DNA from: Promethearchaeota archaeon
GTDB taxonomy: Archaea > Asgardarchaeota > Lokiarchaeia > Sigyniarchaeales > SOKP01
Assembly (NCBI GenBank): GCA_018238625.1
Contig: JABCSY010000004.1
Span: 1 to 64,000 of the forward strand
Length of the DNA stretch: 64,000 nt
Direction of reading: 5' to 3'
Shown here: positions 53,211 through 63,324 of the stretch, in pieces
Position numbering within the stretch: the first letter of the stretch is position 1
How the letters are laid out: every line of letters begins with the position of its first letter
Position numbers and translations under genes: made by a program
The notes under the pieces: generated by a model
Told to the model about the DNA's origin: nothing
Seen by the model: the letters and a program-made list of their open reading frames with translations, nothing else
Database searches by the model: none

Positions 53211-53609
53211 ATGGCTGAAGAAAAAAAGAAACGGTTAAAAGGTTTTGCTAAAGTTGTTGCTAAAGAGGTCGAAGTTTTAAATACAATTGAGCAGTTCAAA
53301 GAAGATTTTAAAGATTCCGAACTTAAAATTCTCTTAAACGCCAAAGATGGAAAATACGCTGCTTTGTTAGTAATCGATAAAGGCAAAGTTTATGTAGAGA
53401 GCATCGAAAACAAACCAAAAGAAAACATAAAAAAGAAGAACGCTGGATGGGATGGATTATTGCAAGCAAAAATGCAACTTTTTGTAGAGCTTTTAGGTGG
53501 GGAAGATGTTTCGACGGGCTCAATAATTTGGAAAATTCTTACCTTCCGAATCAAAATTAAGGGGATTAAAAACGTTCTAACTCTAATGAAATTATTTGAA
53601 TATGAATAA
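53211..53609 (+). CDS. SCP2-like sterol/lipid-carrier fold protein
   Basis: It starts at ATG 53211 (an in-frame TTG lies at 53202), giving 132 residues. The alternating strands DGKYAALLVIDKGKVYVESI and a C-terminal GLLQAKMQLFVELLG... RIKIKGIKNVLTLMKLFEYE pattern match SCP2/alkyl-sulfatase C-terminal domains, which bind hydrophobic molecules or acyl-CoA. The N-terminus is lysine-rich. The match is by pattern only. Confidence 0.6.
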   Translation: MAEEKKKRLKGFAKVVAKEVEVLNTIEQFKEDFKDSELKILLNAKDGKYAALLVIDKGKVYVESIENKPKENIKKKNAGWDGLLQAKMQLFVELLGGEDVSTGSIIWKILTFRIKIKGIKNVLTLMKLFEYE

Positions 53610-53682
53610 ACTTTTGTTAGAATTTCATTAGATTAGATTTAATGATAAGAATTTAATTTTTTCTTTCTATTTTTTCCTAATT

Positions 53683-54114
53683 TTAAACTTCTAATTTGAA
53701 TACGGTAATTAATGATAACATTTTTTCTTTTAATCCTTCAGAGGTCTCATCTTTGACAGATTGAATAAGTACGTTTTTATCTTGGTCAGAGATATCGTGA
53801 AATCTATCAAGAAAGAGTCTCAAGTAAAGAACTTTTTTTGATGGATTTTTCTGGATATTGGAAACGAGATTATCAATTATGGAACTGATCGAAATAAGTT
53901 CTGAGCTTTCCGTTTCAGAAACACAAAGATTTTCTTTAGAAAAGCCATGTTCTTTAATAATACTATTTTTTTCAATAATATCGTTGGTTATCTCTTTGAG
54001 AAGATCATTTCGTGAGGTGATTGTTAAGTTTGAAAGAAATTCTTCCATTTCTCTGTTTTTTTTCTCAATATCCTTAATTATTGAAATTGTTTTAATTATT
54101 TTTTCCGGCTCCAT
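53683..54114 (-). CDS. Hypothetical helical protein (143 residues)
   Basis: This charged, mostly helical protein has coiled-coil potential in the first 50 residues (IIKDIEKKNREMEEFLSNL) and a C-terminal helical bundle-like part (VLYLRLFLDRFHDISDQDKN). It has no cysteine pairs and no known motif. It is convergent with the SCP2-like gene and divergent from RNase III. Not recognised. Confidence 0.6.
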   Translation of the reverse strand: MEPEKIIKTISIIKDIEKKNREMEEFLSNLTITSRNDLLKEITNDIIEKNSIIKEHGFSKENLCVSETESSELISISSIIDNLVSNIQKNPSKKVLYLRLFLDRFHDISDQDKNVLIQSVKDETSEGLKEKMLSLITVFKLEV

Positions 54115-54167
54115 ATTAAACTAGACTTGTCTAAATTTTTAAATTTTTCCTTACTTATTTTAGTGGT

Positions 54168-54893
54168 ATGGACAAACTTATTATAGAAGACAAATTAAAA
54201 CTGTTTCAAGAGCTTATCAACTATCAATTTCAAAACCGCGAAATACTACTTGAAGCCTTAACTACCCCTCTATATGGGAATGAAAACAATTTAAGTCATT
54301 ATGAAATTTTAGAAACTCTCGGAGATGCGGTGATAAAATTGATCTTTAGTTTGAAAATATATAATTCAGGTGAAAATGATCCCGGCAGATTAACTAAAAC
54401 AAAACAATGTTTAGAAGATAACCAGACCTTTTTAAAGGTAGCTACCGAAATAAAATTATGGAAATATATTATTTCATCAAAGAAACAGAAAGTTAGGGAC
54501 ACTTCAATTTTAGCCGATGTTATTGAATCAATATGCGGTGCTATTTACATTGATTCTGGAAATAACCTCGAAATCGTTGAGCAAAAAATTATTAACACTT
54601 ATTTCTATGATTGGGATGCTTTAATAGAGGGGTCATCTAATTTGTTCAAAAACCAACTCTTAGAATACTTACAAAATATATTCAAAATCACGCCTACAAT
54701 TAAATTTGAATATGAAAAGTTAGGTCCAGACAATGACGCTCGTTGGATCGTGAAGAATCCTGAGATCTTAGATAAAAAACAAAATAGATTGTTAAACCTT
54801 CCCGATAATTTGAGATCAGAAAAATTCAGACGAATAAAAGATGCTGAAAAAGATCTCAGTTTAAAAGTACTAAAATATTTACAGTCGAAGTGA
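54168..54893 (+). CDS. rnc: Ribonuclease III with dsRNA-binding domain
   Basis: The protein has 241 residues, the bacterial length. The RNase III signature HYEILETLGDAVIKLIF (44-60) has E46, E49 and D53, matching E. coli E38, E41 and D45. The second metal-site pair, D117 and E120 in ILADVIESICGAIY, matches D114 and E117. All four acidic ligands are thus present. Residues about 156-241 look like a dsRNA-binding domain (NQLLEYLQN, KLGPDNDARW, and a final KDAEKD-type helix). RNase III is rare in archaea. The gene has no bacterial-looking neighbours. Confidence 0.88.
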   Translation: MDKLIIEDKLKLFQELINYQFQNREILLEALTTPLYGNENNLSHYEILETLGDAVIKLIFSLKIYNSGENDPGRLTKTKQCLEDNQTFLKVATEIKLWKYIISSKKQKVRDTSILADVIESICGAIYIDSGNNLEIVEQKIINTYFYDWDALIEGSSNLFKNQLLEYLQNIFKITPTIKFEYEKLGPDNDARWIVKNPEILDKKQNRLLNLPDNLRSEKFRRIKDAEKDLSLKVLKYLQSK

Positions 54894-55115
54894 CTTCTGT
54901 GTTTAATAAATATCCTATATTACTTTATAGTTTTAAAATAGATAGGAAAAGAATTGAAAGAAGTCTTGATATTCGAATAAATTAGAATCTTAATGTTTAA
55001 AGCTTTTTTATGCTTTTTTTTCTTACAACAATAAAATTTATTTAATTACATATTAAGATTATTTTTAGTTATAATTTTCAAATCTAAATATTTTAATTTT
55101 AACGGGTTAACCTTA

Positions 55116-56294
55116 ATGTCTGAATCAAGAATCATAAAAAAGACTCCTGAAATGGAAGATTACGAAGAAGAAACGGGAAAATTAGCAATATGGAAAGGTA
55201 AAGTAAATAAAGATTTTAAGAAGTGGCAAATTAAGAAGCAAAAGGATTCTATCAAAGAACAAAAAATAGAAACACTCTCGTTATCTCGTCAGGAAAGAAA
55301 ACAAGTAAAAACAGAACTAAAACAACAAAAAGAGGTCGGGAAAGATTACGAGCATCTTATTGTTGTTGAAAACCTCCACAAGACTTATTTGCTAGGGACT
55401 ACAGCCGTTGCAGCTCTACGAGGCGTGGATTTAACGATAGATAAAGGGGATTTCATAGACATTATGGGTCCTTCTGGGAGTGGTAAGACAACGCTCTTGA
55501 ATCTTTGTGGTGGTCTTGACACCCCTACGAGAGGAAAAATCTTTTTAGAAGGTCGTAATATTTCTATGCTAAATGACAATGATTTAGCAGAAATAAGAAG
55601 AGAACGCATAGGATTTGTTTTTCAATTTTATAATTTATTACCTCAAATGACATCTTTAGAAAATGTAATGGTTCCTTTACATTTTTCAGGGAAACTAAGT
55701 AAACGAGGAAAGAGAAAGAAAGCTTTGGATTTATTAAATCTTGTTGGTTTAGAAGAGCGTTCACATCATTCTCCTTCAGAACTAAGTGGTGGGGAACAAC
55801 AACGAGTAGCAATTGCAAGAGCATTTGCCAACGACCCAGCCATAGTAATTCTCGACGAACCGACCGGTGACTTAGACTCCAAAACCGGAATTATGATTTT
55901 GAACCTTATAAGAGATCTAAATAAAAAAGGAGCAACATTTATATCGGTATCTCACGATGCTGCGGTTTCTGAATTCGCTTCTAAAGTTTATCACATGAGA
56001 GATGGAAAGTTAACCCATGAAGGGAAAATAGGAGGCTTAAAAGAAACGGAAGCCATGCAAATAAGAAGAAAACAAGAAGCCGAAATAAATAAAGAAAAAT
56101 GTAAAAATATGATTTTTAGATTTTTATTTGCGAACCAAGGGAAAAATCAGATTAAAGTAAGTGATATTAAAAGTTCTGTTCCAAATCCAATTATTATGAA
56201 CTTACCAGAGCATTTTAACGATATTTTAGTAGAATTATTAAAAGAAAATAATATTAACGGAAATATTACAGGAGATAAATTGCTTCTAACTTAA
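55116..56294 (+). CDS. ABC transporter ATP-binding protein, MacB/LolD type, with extensions
   Basis: The protein has 392 residues. A charged N-terminal extension (1-78) comes before the ATPase: Walker [10 protein letters not shown] (118-126), Q-loop [11 protein letters not shown], signature [14 protein letters not shown], Walker [12 protein letters not shown] and switch His in SVSHDAAV. Residues after about 305 form a second extension not seen in ordinary LolD. The next gene encodes an FtsX-like permease, so the pair is a mechanotransmission-type complex rather than a classical importer. Confidence 0.9.
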   Translation: MSESRIIKKTPEMEDYEEETGKLAIWKGKVNKDFKKWQIKKQKDSIKEQKIETLSLSRQERKQVKTELKQQKEVGKDYEHLIVVENLHKTYLLGTTAVAALRGVDLTIDKGDFIDIMGPSGSGKTTLLNLCGGLDTPTRGKIFLEGRNISMLNDNDLAEIRRERIGFVFQFYNLLPQMTSLENVMVPLHFSGKLSKRGKRKKALDLLNLVGLEERSHHSPSELSGGEQQRVAIARAFANDPAIVILDEPTGDLDSKTGIMILNLIRDLNKKGATFISVSHDAAVSEFASKVYHMRDGKLTHEGKIGGLKETEAMQIRRKQEAEINKEKCKNMIFRFLFANQGKNQIKVSDIKSSVPNPIIMNLPEHFNDILVELLKENNINGNITGDKLLLT

Positions 56295-56347
56295 ATGAAT
56301 TCATCTTTGTTAATATTTAATGTAAATAAAGAAAACTTTTAGTTCAA

Positions 56348-59338
56348 ATGACTAATATTAAATTAGTATTTAAATACGCATTTAAAGACCTTTCACGCCA
56401 CAAAGTTAGAACCTCATTAGGTATAACTGGGGTAATGATTTCTGTGGGACTTTTAGCGTTAGTTCTTTTTTTATCTGATTCTATTTCAGTAACATTTATT
56501 GATTACCTTAGTATAGACGCGGGTCAACAGGACTTTAATATCCGCGTAAGACATTACAATGGTGAACCCGATAATCGTTCTAACTATTTTGATTATCAAC
56601 CAATAGTAGAAACAATACAAAACGATATGGATGAAATTGGAGGTTTCATACCAAGAATGAGTTTATGGGGTAATGTAAACGTTTCAAAAGGGTTCGAAAC
56701 TCAAGAATTGATAAACGAAAGAAAAGGAGTGTCTATCTCAGGAATAAATTTAACTTTGGAAAACAAACTAACATTTGGTAGTTTTGTTAAACCCGGTTTA
56801 AACGAATTGTTAGATTTATCGAGTCTACCCTTATATCACTGCGCTATTTACTATGGTTTCAACGATGATATTAAATACGCCGAAAACGATTCAATTGAAA
56901 TAAGGATGGGTTTGTGGCACGGTGATAAATATTTTCATAGAGTTAGAAATTTTACGATAGATAGAATTTTTGATTTTCAATTAAAATGGCCAATAGGTTA
57001 TGCAAATAGACCGTTAATTGTTGTTGATATCAACACGCTCTATGATCTTTTTGGAAATGAAACGCTTAATGGAAAATGTAATGAATTAATTCTTACATTA
57101 AAAAAAGGTCTAAACTTATATGACGCAAGAGATATTGATGGTTCTGAAAACGTAGTGAAAGATCTAGCTGGTGAAATCCAATTTTTAATCGGAATTAATG
57201 AATATAACATCGATCTACCCAAATTAAACGTATTAGGCTTTTCAGAATATTTGAGCGTAGGAATCACGATAATCTTTGTCTTTGTATCGATGATATCGAT
57301 GTTGATATCAGGAGTTTTAATCAACGGAATACTTAAAACTTCTGTGGAAGAACGAATAAGAGAGTTCGGAATCTTTAGAACCTTAGGTGCTACTAAGAAA
57401 TATAATCTAATAATAGTCTTAGTTCAAGGAATGATTTTATGTAATTTGGGTACGATATTAGGTATTTTTTTTGCCCAACTGGCAACTCAATACGTAGTGC
57501 TCCCTATCGCGGGAGCCGTAGTGGCAGAATCCATACCTGGTTTGGCAGGCAACTTATCGTTTTCTATAACATTTTGGTCAATATTATTCTCATATATTAT
57601 AGGAGTAAGTGTAGGGCTTATAGTAAGCATCTCTCCGGCGTTAAAAGTAATGAAACTTCAATTAATTGAGTCAATTCATCCCTATCGTAAGGAAGATGAG
57701 TTATATAAGCTTCGAAAAAAAGCTGCTGTAAATTATAAATTAATAATAGTTGGGGTTATATTAGCTGCTAACGGTGCTTTTGTTCTTTTCGTTATTCCAA
57801 GAATATTAACAACTGGAGATGTTGCACTAATGTCAGGTGTATTAATAGCACTCCTTATAGTATTTTTAGTCGGAATGACACTAGCAGGACTAGGATTATT
57901 ACCTTTGATTTTAAGATTTTTTATTGAGTTTTTTCGCATATTTAATAAAAAACTAGCACCTGTGTATAAAATATTCATATTTAGATATGCAAGGAGAAAT
58001 TCGAGCACAATTGTTACTTTTGCTTTTACTTTTTCTTTCGTGATATTTACGGCAGGAGCTTTTAGTTTTTTGTCGAATGAAACAGTGCTTAGCGCAAATC
58101 TTCGCTATGGTGCTGATTTAGTGATAGAAACGCAAGGTTGGTACGAACTGGAAGAAGTAGATGATTTTATTTTTGGAGGTTTGGGTGGTGACTTAGCAAG
58201 TATTTCAATTAACGAGCTTAAAAGCAGTCAAGATAATGGGTATTCTGTAGATCCAACTAGAATCTTAACAAGCGACTTTAAATTTGAATTATTAACAATA
58301 GAGGGAATAGAAAGAGTATCTACAGTAATTGCAAGTCCTTTCCATTTAACGCAAATTTATTCAGAAGAAGGTAAAGAATTCACGGCAGAAATTGGAGATT
58401 ACGCAGGTTTAACCGCTCATGAAATTAGTTTAATAGGAATTGATGAAGTATATCCTTCTACAATTAAGACGGAATATATAGAATTTACCCAAGGTGATCT
58501 TTTATCGTCTTTTGAACAACTTTTTGAGGAACAAGAGGCATTTACATGTATTATTTCCGAGGGCATTTCTGTGAGTTTAGATATGCATCTAGACGATATT
58601 GTACGAATGGTAATTCAACGCGGCGACGAATCTGAGATATATCCATTTAAAGTAGTTGGTATAGCAGCCGTTATGCCAGGTTTCTTTGCGGAATTTGGCA
58701 GATCAAGCGCATCGGCACATATGGGAGGAGTTATGATTTCACAAGATGTTTACATGAATATTATGGATATCCCTCCTATCCCGTATTTAGATAAAGTATT
58801 TATTAAACTCAACTTAGATACTCAACTTTTTTCAATTAAAAACCAATTAGAAATAGAGAACGAGCAAAATTATGATTTTGATGTTATTAGCTTACAGCAA
58901 GCGGTTACACAACAACAACTATTTTTTACGATTATAGATGTATTTTTTACGATAACCTTAGATGCAACGATAGTTATATGCCTTTTTGGATTGCTCTCAT
59001 CTTCATATTCTACAATCATAGAAAGGAAAAAGGAGATTGGGATAATTCGAACGCTTGGGCTGAAAGGAAAGGAAATAACTAAGCTGTTTACTATCGAATC
59101 GTTAATTATAATGTTGAGTAGTGGAACAGTAGGCGTCATTGTGGGATGGACGACCGGATTATTATTAACTACATCAATGAATTTAATGAGCGATTTGCCA
59201 AATATTCTCACTTTTCCGTTATCAGACATGGTTTCAATTTTCACGATTTCAATTATATTCACTTTATTTGGGTTAAAAATATTACTAAGAAAATCCCGAA
59301 ACAAGAAAATTGTTGATATTTACAGAGAAACAATGTAA
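56348..59338 (+). CDS. FtsX-like ABC permease, double-length (MacB/LolC family)
   Basis: The protein has 996 residues. An N-terminal membrane helix (about 22-42) leads into a large extracytosolic domain, then three helices; this unit is repeated in the second half. Each half has the FtsX signature: SVEERIREFGIFRTLGATKK (about 331-350) and IERKKEIGIIRTLGLKGKE. The paired ATPase is encoded just upstream and a large surface protein just downstream, so the complex probably helps release, fold or sense surface components. Confidence 0.9.
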   Translation: MTNIKLVFKYAFKDLSRHKVRTSLGITGVMISVGLLALVLFLSDSISVTFIDYLSIDAGQQDFNIRVRHYNGEPDNRSNYFDYQPIVETIQNDMDEIGGFIPRMSLWGNVNVSKGFETQELINERKGVSISGINLTLENKLTFGSFVKPGLNELLDLSSLPLYHCAIYYGFNDDIKYAENDSIEIRMGLWHGDKYFHRVRNFTIDRIFDFQLKWPIGYANRPLIVVDINTLYDLFGNETLNGKCNELILTLKKGLNLYDARDIDGSENVVKDLAGEIQFLIGINEYNIDLPKLNVLGFSEYLSVGITIIFVFVSMISMLISGVLINGILKTSVEERIREFGIFRTLGATKKYNLIIVLVQGMILCNLGTILGIFFAQLATQYVVLPIAGAVVAESIPGLAGNLSFSITFWSILFSYIIGVSVGLIVSISPALKVMKLQLIESIHPYRKEDELYKLRKKAAVNYKLIIVGVILAANGAFVLFVIPRILTTGDVALMSGVLIALLIVFLVGMTLAGLGLLPLILRFFIEFFRIFNKKLAPVYKIFIFRYARRNSSTIVTFAFTFSFVIFTAGAFSFLSNETVLSANLRYGADLVIETQGWYELEEVDDFIFGGLGGDLASISINELKSSQDNGYSVDPTRILTSDFKFELLTIEGIERVSTVIASPFHLTQIYSEEGKEFTAEIGDYAGLTAHEISLIGIDEVYPSTIKTEYIEFTQGDLLSSFEQLFEEQEAFTCIISEGISVSLDMHLDDIVRMVIQRGDESEIYPFKVVGIAAVMPGFFAEFGRSSASAHMGGVMISQDVYMNIMDIPPIPYLDKVFIKLNLDTQLFSIKNQLEIENEQNYDFDVISLQQAVTQQQLFFTIIDVFFTITLDATIVICLFGLLSSSYSTIIERKKEIGIIRTLGLKGKEITKLFTIESLIIMLSSGTVGVIVGWTTGLLLTTSMNLMSDLPNILTFPLSDMVSIFTISIIFTLFGLKILLRKSRNKKIVDIYRETM

Positions 59339-59355
59339 GGAGGATTAGAAAAAAC

Positions 59356-62300
59356 TTGAGAAGATTTAATAAAATAATAGTTTTTGTATTAATTCTGAGT
59401 TTTCTTTCTACTCCCCTTTATATAAATTTTAAGAAAGAAATCATTGCTTTGGGGGTAGAAAACGACGATACTTTTAAATGGGATTTGCTAAATCCATCTG
59501 ACATTGCAGGAACAGATCTTTATGCTGAACAGATTAATGTATTTGTCGCGGGTAACAAGTCCGTCATAAAACAGTCCCTTTTTACTAACGATACAAGTAT
59601 ATTGCCCCGCTTTGATACTAGGGATCCTGCTTTTTATAAATGCAATGTTCTCTTTAGTGTATCGAATGGAATTACGCCTGAAATTTTTCCACGCGTTCTT
59701 AACGAAGATGGTTTTTATAGGCAATATGAAATGACTTTCAACAGTTTTTCTGGATTCCTTTATTACGACGAAGAAGTAAACGAAGATAACGCTAAATTAA
59801 GGGCAGAGAGAGCTCTCGAAATCATAAAAAGAAAGTTTGAAATTGACCTTATCATGATTAACGCATCTAACCCATATCTTTTTCCCTTTGTTGGTTATTA
59901 TCCTAATTGGGACGTTTATTTTCGCGAAATCACTACAAATCTTCCTATGGACGGGTATTGGAAAGCGTTAGATGTTGATCGCTTAACATCTGAAGAATAC
60001 ATAAATAATCAGCATTTATCCTCGACATTTCTTTTAGTAAATTCTTTGGATTTATTAGATAAAGATATAACCGAATCAATAGATCAAGTTAATTTTAACA
60101 TCAATTCTCTCGATTTAGGGTATTTAGAAAATCTTGAGGTTGATAATATATTCGAGCAGTTTTCAAGTATTTTAGTTGATTATCCGTCTTTATTTGGTAA
60201 CTTTTCAGATTTTTTAGATTTAAATCAAACTACTCAAGAAGATTCTGAAGGTTTTGGTGATATGTTTAGCGGTTTAACTTTGTCAAACGAATCCCATTAC
60301 ACAAGTTTAATGGTGCAATACGAGGGTTTAAGTGAGGGTATTAAAAATGTTGGAGAAAATGAGTATAAATTTAATCTATGGGATGCTTTAGGTTATCAAG
60401 GAGAACCACTTCAACCAAGTCAAAAAATATTTATAGCATTAACGGGAGCCTTTATGAGCGAAATAGATATTAATATTTTTTGCACTGAAATAGTAGATGA
60501 AACACCTAAATATTTCACCTTTTACGATTTTTTGTTAGAACAAATAGCTTTATTGTCGTTCTATGCGGATGTTGATTTCGACATTCAATCATTAAAGGAT
60601 TATTCATTTGAATTAATTTGGGTGGATGAAAAAGGATTTAAACATAATTATGTCAAACCTGTAAATTTAAATGACCCTACGGACTATATAAATTTTTTAC
60701 ATCAACTGGGATGGCAAGGTTTACCCGGGATTCCTACAGGAATATTGAACCCTATCGAAGATTTTGTGATTACATATAAAGTTTCGAATTCAGAACCAAA
60801 TTTACTTATTACTAAAGATTTAATTGGGGAAAACGCATCATTTGGAGTTTATAATACTTTTTCTTTTAATATAACGGCAAAAAATGTAGGAAACGAAACC
60901 GCGTGGGGCGTTCCTACTCCCATTCCGATAGAATTGGACGACGTATTTTCAATAATTGTAGGTCCGGTTGGTGTATTTTTAGGCCTTGACGAAGACCTTA
61001 AAGATGCTATTTGGGAGGTGGCAAGAGTTGAATATTCCGGTCAATATGATTCCTTAGAAGATTTCTTTAATTTTGACGAGGACCCTCGATTGTTTTATTT
61101 TGATACCACGGGAGCTGGTTTAATCGATACTTATTATCCAAACTTTAGTAATTTCTCTAACCTTTTACCATATAACGAAAATATGAATCATGTGATTGAT
61201 CTAATAGCAATTGGCAATCCACAATTGATATCTTCTTTAGAAACAATAGGATTGCCTTCAGATTCTCTAAAAGAAACTTTCACTAATGATGATAGTATTT
61301 GGAACGATGATAATTGGAGATTAGAGCCAAATGAGATAATTTCGTATACATTTGATAATCTTTCCATCGAAAGTTTTGACACTTTTTCTCAATTTTACAT
61401 GTACAATTTCACGATTAAAGAAACATTTCCAGAACTACCCTCAATAATTTCAGGCGTTTCGATCGAAGAGACTTCGCCTCAAATGGCATTAACTAACGAC
61501 GATGAAGACTGGATTGTCGAATCAGAAGAAAAATATGTAGATCAACATGAAATTGAGATTCAAGTTCTTTTTCAGAATACGACAAATATAGATTTAATTA
61601 ATAATTCTCTAGATAGAGTTTCAATAGTAATCAACTTCACCGATCCTAGTAATGTTTTGGAATTTGAAGTTTTTAATTTTTCTACTGAAGAATTTCAAAG
61701 TATTTCCGCGTATTTGACGTCAACGGTTAATAATACTTCAACATTTTCATTTATAAAAAATCAAGGAACATTAGAATGGTTGTTTGATCCTACAGCGAGA
61801 GATAATCATACAATCATAATAAAAATAAAGGGTATTAGTACAAGTCTTTTCAATATTTCAATTAATGATTTAGATGTAGAACTTTATTATAGGGATATTA
61901 ATGAATATAAGGTTTTAGGATCGAGAGTCATCTATTCTTCGTTAAGCGGGAAAATTGAGTACATAAGAAACTCGAATTCGATATCTTTAAGCACTGACAA
62001 TATGGCTTCGATCGTTTCCTATTCTTATTTGACTAGTTATAGCACAAAAGTGGGAGATATTAATAACCTTACATTAGTTTTTAAAAACATAGGTTCTGAT
62101 TTTGCCAAAAATATTAACATTTCAATATTAATTCCAGGAATAATTTACGATCCAATCAACTTTACTATTGAAGAAAATTTCTTAAAATACAATGTAGCTG
62201 AACTTGCTCCTTATACGGAAAAACAAGTAAGTTTTTCTTTTTACATTCCAAATACTGCAGTAATTAGCAGTACAAATATTAGTTATAGCACCCTAGAACA

Positions 62301-63324
62301 TGTCCAAAATTTAAATTCAACTATTTTAGAATCTAATTCTAATCACGTCTGCTTTTCCGCTCCCATTGATTATCTAACTCGATTTCCCTATATTAAAACA
62401 ATAGAAATTCATTTTAATGCTTCGAATCTTACACCATCTATAGGAGAAGAACTGAACTTGTCCATTTATGTTAAAAACAACGGTCTTGAAGGATTCAACA
62501 TTCAAAACTTAACTATTTCAATGAACGATCAGTTTGGGGATTTAGTACGAATTGATAATGAAACTTTAAATATAGCGGAGTTAGGGTATAATATAGTTAA
62601 AGCCTTTAACATAACTCTAATTAAACGCGATTGGAAAGGGTATTTTTATCCTTCCATTAATTATGTGGAGAATTTAGAAAAAAGTTTAATTCAAATTGCT
62701 TCCTCAAAACCATTAATATTAGGGAGAATTAATTTTTCAATTATTAAATCAGTTGATAAGAACCAAGTTGAAATTGGGGACATTATAACGGTTGAGCTTA
62801 ATGTTAAAAATGTTGGAACAATTTGTGCTAAAAATATAAGCATTAATGACATCATTAGTTTCACAGAAATTGACTTCAACTTAATAAGTGGTAGTCTTAT
62901 TAACACGATCTCGTGTTTGCAACCAGGAGAGAATATAACCTTTTCATATAAAATTCAAGCTATATCTCAAGTCTTATTAAAGTTAAAACCCGCTGGAATT
63001 GAATATTATTACCTACTGAAGCTCGAGGACACATCTAATTTAGTTGAAATTAAAGTAGTAATTCCAGGAGTAATTCAAACATTTTTTGTTTTAGGTCCAA
63101 TGTTAATTTCTTTAACAGTTTTAACCATTTTCCTTTGGAAAACAAAAAAATATAAAGCTAAAAAGTACGAACTTCAACGGAACGAGTTAATGCTTTTCAA
63201 AGTTTCTGGTAGCAGCATTGTTTTACAAATTGAGAATACTTTAAGAGATAGATTTAATTCAATTTCTAAGATTCAGAGTGAAGAAATTATAGAAAAAGAA
63301 AATGGAGGTGAATCTATTAGCTGA
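59356..63324 (+). CDS. Large surface protein with repeated beta-sandwich (CARDB/DUF11-like) domains
   Basis: The protein has 1322 residues, with a TTG start behind AAGGAGG. An N-terminal hydrophobic segment (about 6-24) and a C-terminal membrane helix (about 1240-1262, followed by a basic tail) anchor a very large external part. Repeated stretches such as ITAKNVGNETAWGV, LTLVFKNIGSDFAKNIN, LSIYVKNNGLEGFNIQ and VELNVKNVGTICAKNI mark CARDB/DUF11-like repeats. It lies between the ABC pair and a subtilisin, overlapping the latter, so it is probably a substrate or partner of both. The precise function is unknown. Confidence 0.75.
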   Translation: MRRFNKIIVFVLILSFLSTPLYINFKKEIIALGVENDDTFKWDLLNPSDIAGTDLYAEQINVFVAGNKSVIKQSLFTNDTSILPRFDTRDPAFYKCNVLFSVSNGITPEIFPRVLNEDGFYRQYEMTFNSFSGFLYYDEEVNEDNAKLRAERALEIIKRKFEIDLIMINASNPYLFPFVGYYPNWDVYFREITTNLPMDGYWKALDVDRLTSEEYINNQHLSSTFLLVNSLDLLDKDITESIDQVNFNINSLDLGYLENLEVDNIFEQFSSILVDYPSLFGNFSDFLDLNQTTQEDSEGFGDMFSGLTLSNESHYTSLMVQYEGLSEGIKNVGENEYKFNLWDALGYQGEPLQPSQKIFIALTGAFMSEIDINIFCTEIVDETPKYFTFYDFLLEQIALLSFYADVDFDIQSLKDYSFELIWVDEKGFKHNYVKPVNLNDPTDYINFLHQLGWQGLPGIPTGILNPIEDFVITYKVSNSEPNLLITKDLIGENASFGVYNTFSFNITAKNVGNETAWGVPTPIPIELDDVFSIIVGPVGVFLGLDEDLKDAIWEVARVEYSGQYDSLEDFFNFDEDPRLFYFDTTGAGLIDTYYPNFSNFSNLLPYNENMNHVIDLIAIGNPQLISSLETIGLPSDSLKETFTNDDSIWNDDNWRLEPNEIISYTFDNLSIESFDTFSQFYMYNFTIKETFPELPSIISGVSIEETSPQMALTNDDEDWIVESEEKYVDQHEIEIQVLFQNTTNIDLINNSLDRVSIVINFTDPSNVLEFEVFNFSTEEFQSISAYLTSTVNNTSTFSFIKNQGTLEWLFDPTARDNHTIIIKIKGISTSLFNISINDLDVELYYRDINEYKVLGSRVIYSSLSGKIEYIRNSNSISLSTDNMASIVSYSYLTSYSTKVGDINNLTLVFKNIGSDFAKNINISILIPGIIYDPINFTIEENFLKYNVAELAPYTEKQVSFSFYIPNTAVISSTNISYSTLEHVQNLNSTILESNSNHVCFSAPIDYLTRFPYIKTIEIHFNASNLTPSIGEELNLSIYVKNNGLEGFNIQNLTISMNDQFGDLVRIDNETLNIAELGYNIVKAFNITLIKRDWKGYFYPSINYVENLEKSLIQIASSKPLILGRINFSIIKSVDKNQVEIGDIITVELNVKNVGTICAKNISINDIISFTEIDFNLISGSLINTISCLQPGENITFSYKIQAISQVLLKLKPAGIEYYYLLKLEDTSNLVEIKVVIPGVIQTFFVLGPMLISLTVLTIFLWKTKKYKAKKYELQRNELMLFKVSGSSIVLQIENTLRDRFNSISKIQSEEIIEKENGGESIS

